A program made the position numbers and the translations under genes. A stretch of 64,000 bases of DNA. It comes from Varunaivibrio sulfuroxidans (lineage in GTDB: Bacteria > Pseudomonadota > Alphaproteobacteria > Rhodospirillales > Magnetovibrionaceae). The stretch lies in assembly GCF_029318635.1 (NCBI RefSeq), contig NZ_CP119676.1:1239001-1303000 (forward strand), in the 5' to 3' direction. The notes beneath the pieces were generated by a model. The model made no database searches and was not told where the DNA came from. It was given only the letters and a program-made list of their open reading frames with translations. Of this stretch, positions 46,208 through 54,325 are shown in pieces; the stretch's first letter is position 1, and each line of letters begins with the position of its first letter.

Positions 46208-47284
46208 ATGATCGCTCTTCGCTCCCTACGCCGCGCTCTCGCCGGCTGCGCGTTCATCGCAAGCGCCTCGACGCTCCAGGGGTTAGCCCTAGCCAACGAG
46301 CCCATCGTTAATTTGTACTCGTATCGTCAACCTTTTTTGATGCAACCCCTGCTCGACGCTTTCAGCGCGCAAACGGGCATTAAAGTCAACGTGGCCTACG
46401 CCAAGAAAGGGCTTGTACAGCGCTTGAAGGCCGAAGGCGTCAACAGTCCCGCCGACGTCGTTCTCAGCGCCGACATCACGCGCGCGCAAGAAATCAAGGA
46501 CGCCGGCCTGGCGCGCGCAATTCCCGAAAACGTCATCACCGCGAACATTCCCGCCGCCTATCGTGACCCCGAAGGCTACTGGGTCGGCCTGACGTCGCGC
46601 GCGCGCGTCATTTACGCTTCGAAGACACGCGTCAAACCCGGCGAAATACGAACTTACGAGGACCTCGCAACGGCCCGTTTCAAAGGACGTGTGTGCACAC
46701 GCTCGGGCAAGCATGAGTACAACGTCTCCTTACTCGCCTCGATAATTTCCGCCGTCGGCGAGGAAAAAGCCCTTCGCTGGCTGAAAGGACTTAAGGCCAA
46801 TTTGGCGCGCCGTCCTCAAGGCAACGATCGCGCTCAAGTTCGCGCGATCAAGGAAGGCGAATGCGACGTCGCCATCGGCAACAGCTACTATTTCGGCAAG
46901 ATGGCCACCAACGAAAAACATCCCGAGCAAAAACAATGGGCCGAGGCCGTTCACATCGTTTTCCCCAACCAACCTCAAGCGGGAACGCCCGAAAACAGCC
47001 CCCTGGGCCGAGGCGCGCATATCAACATCAGCGCGGCGATCCTCACCAAAAGCTCGAAAAACAGAGAAAATGCGCTGCGCCTGATCTCTTTCCTCAGTGA
47101 CAGTCAGGCACAACGCATATACGCGGCGCAAAATTTCGAATATCCCCTAAAACCCGGCGTCGCCTTGGATCCGTTGGTCGCCTCATGGGGAAGGTTCAAG
47201 GCCGATACCGCCAACTTGACCAACATCGTCCGCTACCGCGATCGGGCCACCCGAATGATGGATCTCGTGGATTTCGATCATTGA
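46208..47284 (+). CDS. fbpA: Ferric iron ABC transporter, substrate-binding protein
   Basis: Periplasmic binding protein of the Fbp/Fut type. The 358-residue product has a Sec signal peptide ending ALA before NEPIVN, then the typical VNLYSYRQPFLMQPLLDAF, VLSADITRAQEIKDAGL and the metal-binding tyrosine pair in AIGNSYYFGKM. Family members bind Fe3+ with or without carbonate. I start at the ATG at 46208, with AAAGGA upstream; the longer frame to 46085 adds 41 residues that spoil the signal peptide. First gene of fbpABC. Confidence 0.93.
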   Translation: MIALRSLRRALAGCAFIASASTLQGLALANEPIVNLYSYRQPFLMQPLLDAFSAQTGIKVNVAYAKKGLVQRLKAEGVNSPADVVLSADITRAQEIKDAGLARAIPENVITANIPAAYRDPEGYWVGLTSRARVIYASKTRVKPGEIRTYEDLATARFKGRVCTRSGKHEYNVSLLASIISAVGEEKALRWLKGLKANLARRPQGNDRAQVRAIKEGECDVAIGNSYYFGKMATNEKHPEQKQWAEAVHIVFPNQPQAGTPENSPLGRGAHINISAAILTKSSKNRENALRLISFLSDSQAQRIYAAQNFEYPLKPGVALDPLVASWGRFKADTANLTNIVRYRDRATRMMDLVDFDH

Positions 47285-47318
47285 ACGGTTTGCGCACGGG
47301 CGTGGGAAGGATGCCGTC

Positions 47319-49022
47319 TTGACTCCAATTTCCTCCACCTCCGACGCGGCGTCCTGGAAACCTCCGCGGCGGCCCATTTCATGGGCCGTCGCAACGGGTA
47401 TCGCCGCCCTTCTCGCCATCACGCCCATCGCGGCCGTGCTCGCCTTGGGGCTCGCGCCAACGGCGGGCATTTGGACGCATCTCGCAAGCACCGTCCTGCC
47501 GCGCTATATTTGGACCACGTTGACCCTGACGGTTGCGGTCGGTTTGGGCACGAGCCTTATCGGCACAGCGGCGGCCTGGTTAACCAGCATGTGCGTTTTT
47601 CCCCTCAAACGAATCTACGAATGGGCCCTATTGCTGCCGATGGCGGTCCCCGCGTATATCGTCGCCTATGTCTACACCGACCTTCTAGAATATTCGGGTC
47701 CAGTTCAGCGCACCCTACGCGCCCTATTCGGATGGACGACGCGCGCCGACTATGTTTTTTTTGAAATTCGCTCCCTGGGCGGCGCGATCGCGACGATGAG
47801 CTTGGTTCTTTATCCATACGTCTATCTTTTGGCGCGCGCCGCATTTCTCGAACAATCGCTTTGCGTCCTCGAAGCGTCCCGCACTCTGGGTCGAGGCCCG
47901 TGGAGCGGTTTTTTCCGCGTCGCGCTTCCCCTGGCGCGCCCGGCCATCGTCGTCGGCGTCAGTTTGGCGATGATGGAAACACTTAACGACTACGGTGTTG
48001 TAGACTATTTCGCCGTCGCGACATTCACCTCCGGTATTTTCGATGTTTGGCTGAACATGAACAGCCCGTCGGGCGCCGCCCAACTGGCCGGTCTTCTTCT
48101 GCTGTTCGTCGCCACGCTGCTGTATTTGGAGCGTCGCAGCCGGCGACGGCGGCGCTTTCACGGCGCCACGACAAAAAAGAAAATGTCATCCGAATACGCG
48201 CTATCCGGTTGGCGGGCCTGGGGCGCCAGCCTCTTTTGCGCCACGCCGGTCATCTTGGGCTTCATCATTCCCGCCGTCGTGCTTGGACGCTATGCCCTCG
48301 GGCAAATCGACGCCATCGCCTGGAACGCTTTTTTACGCGCCGCGCTAAACAGCCTCGTCCTATCGGGCGGCGCGGCGTTGGCGTGTGTCGCGCTCGGCGC
48401 GCTGATGGCCTATGGGATGCGCCTGAACACGTCGATCTGGAGCTCCGCGTTGACGCGATTGGCCGTCCTAGGCTATGGCGTTCCCGGCGCCGTTCTCGCC
48501 CTGGGCACCGTCGTCGCCCTCGGTTGGCTCGACGCTTCGGCGGACAGTTTCGCACGCGGCGCCTTCGGCGTTTCGACCGGATTGATATTCAGCGGCACGG
48601 CCCTCGCCGTCATCTACGCTTACACGACGCGTTTCCTATCTCTTTCTTTCGGCGCGTTCGAGGCCGGGTTGGGAAAAATCACGCCCAACATGGACGGCGC
48701 GGCGCGAACCTTGGGTAAAACTCCGGCGCAAACTTTCCGCCGGGTTCACCTGCCGTTGATCGGAGGCAGCGCGCTCACCGCGGCGATGCTGGTGTTCGTC
48801 GATTGCATGAAGGAACTTCCGATGACCTTGATCTTGCGCCCCTTCAATTTCGAAACCCTGGCCACTTATGTCCACCAATACGCCAGCGACGAAATGTTGG
48901 CCGAGGCCGCTCCCGGCGCGTTGGCGATCGTCGCCGCCGGAATTGTTCCGGTAATCGTCATGAGCCTGGCGATTACCCGGGTCCGGCTCCGACCTCTACG
49001 GGATGGAGTCTTCTCGTCATGA
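47319..49022 (+). CDS. fbpB: Ferric iron ABC transporter, permease
   Basis: Fused two-half permease of 567 residues with about twelve predicted membrane helices. Both EAA coupling loops are visible: EASRTLGRGPWSGFFRVALP in the first half and GAARTLGKTPAQTFRRVHLP in the second. The gene starts TTG at 47319 with GGAAGG nine bases upstream; the nearby ATG at 47311 is out of frame. It overlaps the ATPase gene as ATGA. Confidence 0.92.
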   Translation: MTPISSTSDAASWKPPRRPISWAVATGIAALLAITPIAAVLALGLAPTAGIWTHLASTVLPRYIWTTLTLTVAVGLGTSLIGTAAAWLTSMCVFPLKRIYEWALLLPMAVPAYIVAYVYTDLLEYSGPVQRTLRALFGWTTRADYVFFEIRSLGGAIATMSLVLYPYVYLLARAAFLEQSLCVLEASRTLGRGPWSGFFRVALPLARPAIVVGVSLAMMETLNDYGVVDYFAVATFTSGIFDVWLNMNSPSGAAQLAGLLLLFVATLLYLERRSRRRRRFHGATTKKKMSSEYALSGWRAWGASLFCATPVILGFIIPAVVLGRYALGQIDAIAWNAFLRAALNSLVLSGGAALACVALGALMAYGMRLNTSIWSSALTRLAVLGYGVPGAVLALGTVVALGWLDASADSFARGAFGVSTGLIFSGTALAVIYAYTTRFLSLSFGAFEAGLGKITPNMDGAARTLGKTPAQTFRRVHLPLIGGSALTAAMLVFVDCMKELPMTLILRPFNFETLATYVHQYASDEMLAEAAPGALAIVAAGIVPVIVMSLAITRVRLRPLRDGVFSS

Positions 49023-50116
49023 CGCCCAACCCACCGTTCGGCGGTTTGTCCATGGACCGTATCGCGCACGGCTTCGCGCGCCACCCCGTGCTGAAAGACG
49101 TTTCCCTGACGGTCGAAGGCGGCAAGGTCGCCTGTCTGCTCGGCCCTTCGGGTTGCGGCAAAACGACCCTCTTGCGCCTGGCCGCCGGACTGGAACCGAT
49201 CCAGCACGGATGCATAGCGATCGGCGGGCGCATCGTGGCCGACGGAGATCGCGGCCATGAGATGCCTCCTGAAAAACGCGGCGTCGGCTTGATGTTTCAA
49301 GATTACGCCCTCTTCCCTCACCTCAATATTTTTGAGAACATCGCCTTTGGGCTGTCTTCCAGAGGGCGAGAGAAACGCCGCGAATGGATCGCCGAAGCGT
49401 TGACGAGAACGGGCTTGGCCGCCCACGCCAATAGCTACCCGCACATGCTTTCCGGCGGCCAACAGCAACGCGTCGCCTTACTGCGCGCATTGGCGCCGAA
49501 TCCGAGGGTGCTCCTGTTGGACGAGCCGTTCTCGGGGCTCGACGTTACGCGGCGCGTTCAAATTCGCGAAGAAACGCGAAACCTACTCAAAGCGACCGGC
49601 GTCGCCACCCTCATGGTTACGCACGACCCCGAGGAAGCCATGTTTATGGGCGATCATATCGTCGTGATGAACGACGGTCGGATCATCCAAGACGGAACCC
49701 CGGCGCAAATTTACCTTCAGCCGAACGCCCCTTTCGTCGCCGCCCTGTTCGGACCCATGAACGCGTTCACCGCCGCCGTTCGAAACGGCGTCGTCGCGAC
49801 GCCCCTGGGCGACGTCGCCGCGGGAACATTGGAAAACGGAAGTCCCGCCCAGGTGCTGATTCGTCCCGAGGGGATCTCCGTCTTCGATCATAAATCCCCC
49901 CCGGGGCATGCCGCCACGGGAGCCGCGCGTGCGCGCGTTCTTTCGGCGCGCCTCCTCGGGCGGTCCGCCCATTTGCATCTGACGTTAGAGAACATCGAGG
50001 GAGACGCGCCGATCGTCCAAGCACGTGTCGATAGCGTTTTCGCGCCCGAGGAAAACACTCTCGTCACGCTGCGCGCCGATCCACGGCAAGCTTTTGTATT
50101 TCCTCTCCTCTCCTGA
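49019..50116 (+). CDS. fbpC: Ferric iron ABC transporter, ATP-binding protein
   Basis: Cytoplasmic ATPase of the iron importer, 365 residues. Walker A is GPSGCGKTT, the signature LSGGQQQRVALLRAL and Walker B VLLLDEP with the H-loop VTHDPEEAM. The C-terminal 110 residues form a regulatory TOBE-like domain, as in FbpC. The start at 49019 overlaps the permease stop. The frame is open further upstream, but only within the permease gene. Confidence 0.94.
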   Translation: MTPNPPFGGLSMDRIAHGFARHPVLKDVSLTVEGGKVACLLGPSGCGKTTLLRLAAGLEPIQHGCIAIGGRIVADGDRGHEMPPEKRGVGLMFQDYALFPHLNIFENIAFGLSSRGREKRREWIAEALTRTGLAAHANSYPHMLSGGQQQRVALLRALAPNPRVLLLDEPFSGLDVTRRVQIREETRNLLKATGVATLMVTHDPEEAMFMGDHIVVMNDGRIIQDGTPAQIYLQPNAPFVAALFGPMNAFTAAVRNGVVATPLGDVAAGTLENGSPAQVLIRPEGISVFDHKSPPGHAATGAARARVLSARLLGRSAHLHLTLENIEGDAPIVQARVDSVFAPEENTLVTLRADPRQAFVFPLLS

Positions 50117-50361
50117 CCCTAGTGGTTTGAGTTTAACATTTGAGTCCGATGCAATTGGACACAAATGCGTGAAGAAATCAAACTGCAACAAGAAGATAGA
50201 TAGCGGTCGGCCCGATGGTTCGCGGGAGCGAAACGTCGGAGCCGCCCTACTCGGCAAAATTTGCATGACACAACCAACTTTACCTCCCTCAGAGGAGCCT
50301 ATCCTGACTGCGGCGCATTAAAAATACATATTATTCAATATGTTACGAACTACCCCCTAAT
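50117..50361. other. Spacer before flgE, no gene recognised
   Basis: It holds the end of the iron operon and the flgE upstream region, AT-richer than its surroundings. No terminator hairpin is obvious after fbpC. An open frame running from 50261 into flgE lacks a ribosome site. Confidence 0.45.
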
Positions 50362-50377
50362 TGGCATTCTTTTTGCT
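50362..50377 (+). promoter_or_regulatory. Sigma-54 promoter for flgE
   Basis: TGGCATTCTTTTTGCT matches the consensus TGGCAC-N5-TTGCW with a single change and exact GG-N10-GC spacing. It lies 58 bases before the flgE ATG. This is the best of the three such elements in the window. Confidence 0.75.
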
Positions 50378-50434
50378 GAGTTCGCCGTGGATAGCCATGC
50401 CGAAAAATCGGCGTTACGACAGGAGCTTGGACCA

Positions 50435-52012
50435 ATGGCCGTATACGGCGCCTTTTCGATCAGCACCTTAGGGATGATGAGCCAAACCTACGCCTTGAAC
50501 ACGATTGGACAGAACATCGCCAACGTGAATACCGGCGGCTACAAGGAAACGGACACCCGCTTTCAAACCGTTCTCGGACGCACCATACAAGAACAGTCCG
50601 ACATCGGCGGCGTCCACCCCAAGGACGTCCAGCTGATCTCCAAGCAAGGCACCGTTACCGCCAGCGCGGAAGCCACGGATGTCGCCATTTCCGGGCGCGG
50701 GTTTCTCGTTCTCAACACCAAGGCGGACGGCTCCGGTCAAACACTCTATGGCCGTGACGGTTCGTTGGAGGCGCGCGCCGTCAACGACATCACCGTGACC
50801 GGCCCCGGCGGCACTCCGTTGACCACCAAGGATGGTTACCTGACCGATAAAAACGGTTATTTCGTCATGGGTTGGGCGAACCAAGCCGGAACCTACGCCA
50901 CCACCGCGAAACCAACGGGACTGCGTGTCGATCAGTTCGCCTTCCTCAATCAATTTCAGGCCACGACAAACGCCTATCTGGGACTGAACATTCCGGCCGG
51001 CGACGCCGTCGGCGACAGCCACGTCTACGACATGTCGGTATACGATTCCGCCGGCGCCTTGCAATCGAACCAGTTGAATTTCACCAAAACCGCCGCCAAT
51101 CAGTGGCAGGTCACCTCGACCACCTCGCAAACCCCGACCGCCCAAATCGACACCGTCACCATGGCGGGCACCCCCGGCGACGCCGGCGATACCTACACCA
51201 CCACCGTCAACGGCAGTTCGGTGACCTACACCACCACCGGCGGCGAGGCGTCGCTGGACGTCATTCGCGACGCCCTGGTCGCCAAGATCAACGCCGATCC
51301 CACCTTGAGCACCACCGTCACCGCCGCCGCCGGGGGAACGGGGCAAATCACCTTGACGGCGAAAAGCGCAGGGCAATCTTTCACCTCGACCGCCAGCGCC
51401 GCCAACGGCGGGGGCTTCGCCGACAACACCGCCGCCAGCGCCACCACCACGGCCAACGTGCCGACCACCCAAACCTCGACGCCGACCGCCATTACTTTCA
51501 ACAGCGACGGCACCGTCAACACGCCCAAAGCAATCGCCCTGGCGCTGTCGTTCAACGGCGGCGGCACGGCGAACGTGTCTCTCGACATCAGCAAGGTGAC
51601 GCAATATTTCGGCCAATTCGTCCCTCTTAGTTACACCAAGGATGGTTATGGCAGCGCCAACATGAAAAACTACACCTTCGACGAGAACGGCCAACTCGTC
51701 GGTACTTTCGACGACAGCACGCATCGCCCCGTATACAAATTGGCCCTCGGCGTCTTCTCCAACCCCAACGCCCTTGAGCGCAAGAACGGCAACGTTTTCG
51801 TCGAAACACCCGATTCCGGACCCGTCGTGACGACAACGGCCAACGCCGATGGCTATGCGACGTTCACACCGAACGCCCGCGAATTGTCCAACGTGGATAT
51901 GGGGCAGCAATTTACCCGCATGATGCTGACCCAAACGGCGTATAATGCCTCCTCGACGGTTTTCAAAACCACCGATGAAATGCTGACGGTGGCGCGGGAC
52001 TTGAAGCGCTAG
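50435..52012 (+). CDS. flgE: Flagellar hook protein FlgE
   Basis: Hook subunit. The 525-residue protein starts MAVYGAFSISTLGMMSQTYA and has the rod/hook motif LNTIGQNIANVNTGGYKETD. The D1-D2 region includes ATDVAISGRGFLVLN and TKDGYLTDKNGYFVMGW, and the C-terminal segment is NVDMGQQFTRMMLTQTAYNA. Residues about 238-350 are a Thr/Ala-rich beta insertion (DTYTTTVNGSSVTYTTTGGE; DALVAKINADPTLSTTVTAA) resembling modules seen in large alphaproteobacterial adhesins. AGGAG lies nine bases before the ATG. Monocistronic, with its own sigma-54-type promoter. Confidence 0.93.
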   Translation: MAVYGAFSISTLGMMSQTYALNTIGQNIANVNTGGYKETDTRFQTVLGRTIQEQSDIGGVHPKDVQLISKQGTVTASAEATDVAISGRGFLVLNTKADGSGQTLYGRDGSLEARAVNDITVTGPGGTPLTTKDGYLTDKNGYFVMGWANQAGTYATTAKPTGLRVDQFAFLNQFQATTNAYLGLNIPAGDAVGDSHVYDMSVYDSAGALQSNQLNFTKTAANQWQVTSTTSQTPTAQIDTVTMAGTPGDAGDTYTTTVNGSSVTYTTTGGEASLDVIRDALVAKINADPTLSTTVTAAAGGTGQITLTAKSAGQSFTSTASAANGGGFADNTAASATTTANVPTTQTSTPTAITFNSDGTVNTPKAIALALSFNGGGTANVSLDISKVTQYFGQFVPLSYTKDGYGSANMKNYTFDENGQLVGTFDDSTHRPVYKLALGVFSNPNALERKNGNVFVETPDSGPVVTTTANADGYATFTPNARELSNVDMGQQFTRMMLTQTAYNASSTVFKTTDEMLTVARDLKR

Positions 52013-52155
52013 CGTCGTCCCCGCCCCCTCCGGCGCGGCGCGCGCACCCGGCATTTTTTGCCCACGGCGGCAACCCTGGGCCGACGACGCCCCGAGAAAT
52101 TTCGAAAGATGTCGAAAAATACGTTGTTTTATATACCGTTAAGCAAAAAACATCT

Positions 52156-52171
52156 TGGCATGAAATTCGCA
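52156..52171 (+). promoter_or_regulatory. Sigma-54 promoter for flgI-flgJ-flgN-flgK-flgL
   Basis: TGGCATGAAATTCGCA has GG and GC ten bases apart, 93 bases before flgI. It shares the TGGCAT -24 element with the flgE and flgF promoters. Confidence 0.65.
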
Positions 52172-52263
52172 TCGTAAAATTAAGATTTAAGACCGCCCGC
52201 GTGAGACGGGGTCAGATCTTAGCCCGCAGTCGGGCGCAAGATGAAAAACGGGAAAAAAAGACC

Positions 52264-53418
52264 ATGTTTACACCACGCACGCATTTTGATTTTAGGCGCT
52301 TCAAAAGGTTTATCGGAGGCGTCGTCGCGACGTTTTGCATGGCTTCGATGCTGGGCGCGCCTTTTGCCGAGGCATCTTCACGGATCAAGGATATCGTTCA
52401 ATTTGAAAGCGTGCGCGACAATATGCTGGTCGGCTATGGCCTGGTCGTCGGTCTAGACGGCACGGGAGATTCCCTGAAAGACGGTCAATTCACCAAACAG
52501 AGCCTGCAATCGATGCTGAACCGCCTCGGCGTCAAACCGACGGCGGCGGGTCTGGATTCCAAGAATGTCGCCGCCGTGATGGTGACGGCGACGATGCCCC
52601 CCTTTTCCCGGCGCGGCGCGCGGATCGACGTCACGGTAAGCGCGCTTGGCGATTCCAAAAGTTTGCTGGGCGGCACCTTACTGGTCACCCCGCTGCTGGG
52701 CGCCGACGGCGCGGTTTACGCCGTCGCCCAGGGCCAACTCGCGGTTGGCGGGTTTGCCGCCGCCGGGGCCGGACAAACCGTCACCAAAGGGGTCCCGACG
52801 AGTGGACGGATCGCCAGCGGGGCGATCATCGAACGGGAGGTCGGCTTTAAGCTCAACTCCCTAAAGCAAGTCAAATTGAACTTGCGTAATCCGGATTTCA
52901 CCACGTCGCGGCGGATCTCCCAGGCGATCAACGCCTTCCTCGGCACCGCCGCCGCCCATCCCACGGATCCCAGCACCGTCGATATCGACGTTCCCAAGGC
53001 CTACGCCAAGAACGTCGTCGGCCTGTTGACCGATATCGAACAGCTGCGCATTCAACCCGACCAACAGGCCCGGGTCGTGATCGACGAGCAAACCGGCACC
53101 ATCGTGATGGGCGAGAACGTCCGCCTGTCCACCGTCGCCATCGCCCAAGGCAACCTCACGGTGCGCATCACCGAGACCCCCCAGGTTTCCCAGCCCGGCC
53201 CCTTCGCCCAGGCGGGAACCACCACCACCGTACCGCGCACCACCATCGCCGTAAGCCAAGGCAAGGACAAGAAGATGGCGGTGTTGCCCAATGGCGTCAC
53301 CTTGCAGGATCTGGTCAACGGGCTCAACGCCTTGGGCATCGGTCCGCGCGACCTGATCACCATCTTGCAGGCGGTCAAGGCGGCCGGCGCGCTGCAAGCC
53401 AAAATCGAGGTGATGTGA
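52264..53418 (+). CDS. flgI: Flagellar P-ring protein FlgI
   Basis: Periplasmic P-ring subunit, 384 residues. A signal peptide (VVATFCMASMLGAPFAEA) is followed by SSRIKDIVQFESVRDNMLVG, GYGLVVGLDGTGDSLKDGQF, and the C-terminal TLQDLVNGLNALGIGPRDLI typical of FlgI. The start at 52264 lacks a strong ribosome site, only GGGA about 11 bases away, but puts the signal peptide at the N-terminus. First gene of the operon. Confidence 0.96.
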   Translation: MFTPRTHFDFRRFKRFIGGVVATFCMASMLGAPFAEASSRIKDIVQFESVRDNMLVGYGLVVGLDGTGDSLKDGQFTKQSLQSMLNRLGVKPTAAGLDSKNVAAVMVTATMPPFSRRGARIDVTVSALGDSKSLLGGTLLVTPLLGADGAVYAVAQGQLAVGGFAAAGAGQTVTKGVPTSGRIASGAIIEREVGFKLNSLKQVKLNLRNPDFTTSRRISQAINAFLGTAAAHPTDPSTVDIDVPKAYAKNVVGLLTDIEQLRIQPDQQARVVIDEQTGTIVMGENVRLSTVAIAQGNLTVRITETPQVSQPGPFAQAGTTTTVPRTTIAVSQGKDKKMAVLPNGVTLQDLVNGLNALGIGPRDLITILQAVKAAGALQAKIEVM

Positions 53419-53777
53419 TGGGCAACGTTCTTTTCGACACCATGGCGCAAAACGCCCTGAGCGCGGGACAGGCCAAGGGACTGCCCAAAATTCCCAAGAA
53501 CGCCGATATCCACCTGATGCGCCAAAAGGCCGAGGATTTCGAGGCCGTCTTCATCGGCCAGATGCTCCGCCCGATGTTCGCCAACCTGAAGACGGACGGT
53601 CCCTTTGGCGGAGGGCCCGGCGAAGATATGTGGCGCTCGCTGCAGGTCGATGAATATGGCAAGGCGATTGCGAAGTCCGGCGGTATCGGCATCGCCGACG
53701 CCGTGATGCGCCAAATGCTGAAGGCTCAGGAAGCCGGACAAAAAACCGGACACGAAACCACGCAGGAGGGCAAATAA
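53418..53777 (+). CDS. flgJ: Rod-binding protein FlgJ (N-terminal type, no muramidase)
   Basis: A 119-residue rod cap/scaffold protein. The rod-binding domain (LMRQKAEDFEAVFIGQMLRP, FGGGPGEDMWRSLQVDEYGK, GIGIADAVMRQMLKAQ) is complete, but the C-terminal glucosaminidase domain of enterobacterial FlgJ is absent, as in most alphaproteobacteria. A separate lytic enzyme must open the cell wall, and none is in the window. The ATG overlaps the flgI stop (TGATG). Confidence 0.93.
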   Translation: MGNVLFDTMAQNALSAGQAKGLPKIPKNADIHLMRQKAEDFEAVFIGQMLRPMFANLKTDGPFGGGPGEDMWRSLQVDEYGKAIAKSGGIGIADAVMRQMLKAQEAGQKTGHETTQEGK

Positions 53778-53779
53778 TC

Positions 53780-54223
53780 ATGGATGCGCAAAACCGGTTG
53801 GAGGACCTCTTGTTCATCACCCGCCATCTCGCCGATTTGCTGGAACAGGAAAACATCGCACTTCAACGCAACAAGCTCGACGTCGTCAAATCCTTGCTCG
53901 AACGCAAGACCAGCTTAAGCCGGGCTTACGAGACCCGCGTTCTGGGGATGGATGCCGATGAAAAAGGGATCGAGGACATCGATCCCGACGACATTCAGGC
54001 GCTGCGCGACACCGGCCGGCGGGTCGAAGCGCTGATCGAGGAAAACGCCTATCTGCTCAAGATCTCGCTCCAAGTCAGTCGCCAGTTCATGGATTCGGTC
54101 GCAGATGCGGTGCAGAACGCCAAACCGGGGACCGGCGCTTACGGCGCCAACGGGCAGGTCGGCGGTGGCGCCAAGGCGCCGCCCGCGGACAATCCGGCGC
54201 TCACCCTCGACGAGACTCTTTAA
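53780..54223 (+). CDS. FlgN-like export chaperone
   Basis: A 147-residue mostly helical protein (RLEDLLFITRHLADLLEQEN, RNKLDVVKSLLERKTSLSRA, RVEALIEENAYLLKISLQVS) with a flexible Gly/Pro tail. Shape, size and position directly before flgK fit FlgN, the export chaperone of FlgK and FlgL, although sequence identity to FlgN is low in alphaproteobacteria. It starts two bases after flgJ. Confidence 0.8.
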   Translation: MDAQNRLEDLLFITRHLADLLEQENIALQRNKLDVVKSLLERKTSLSRAYETRVLGMDADEKGIEDIDPDDIQALRDTGRRVEALIEENAYLLKISLQVSRQFMDSVADAVQNAKPGTGAYGANGQVGGGAKAPPADNPALTLDETL

Positions 54224-54325
54224 CGTTATAAAGTGCGTTAACGTCATGAAAAATATTATAAAAATAAGACCTCGGGACAATTGTTCCATGATCTCCACAC
54301 GATACGCACCAGAAAGGAATTTGCG

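Noticed and set aside
50468-52054. 528-codon open frame opposite flgE
   Set aside because: Antisense shadow of the Thr/Ala-rich hook protein; Gly/Val/Arg-rich sequence with no family pattern.
52033-52065. GC hairpin and T-run after flgE as a terminator
   Set aside because: The stem is short and interrupted; the case is weaker than for the other terminators in the window.
54220-54246. Two TTAACGT boxes before flgK as a CtrA pair
   Set aside because: The spacing is far from TTAA-N7-TTAA; the first overlaps the end of the FlgN-like gene.
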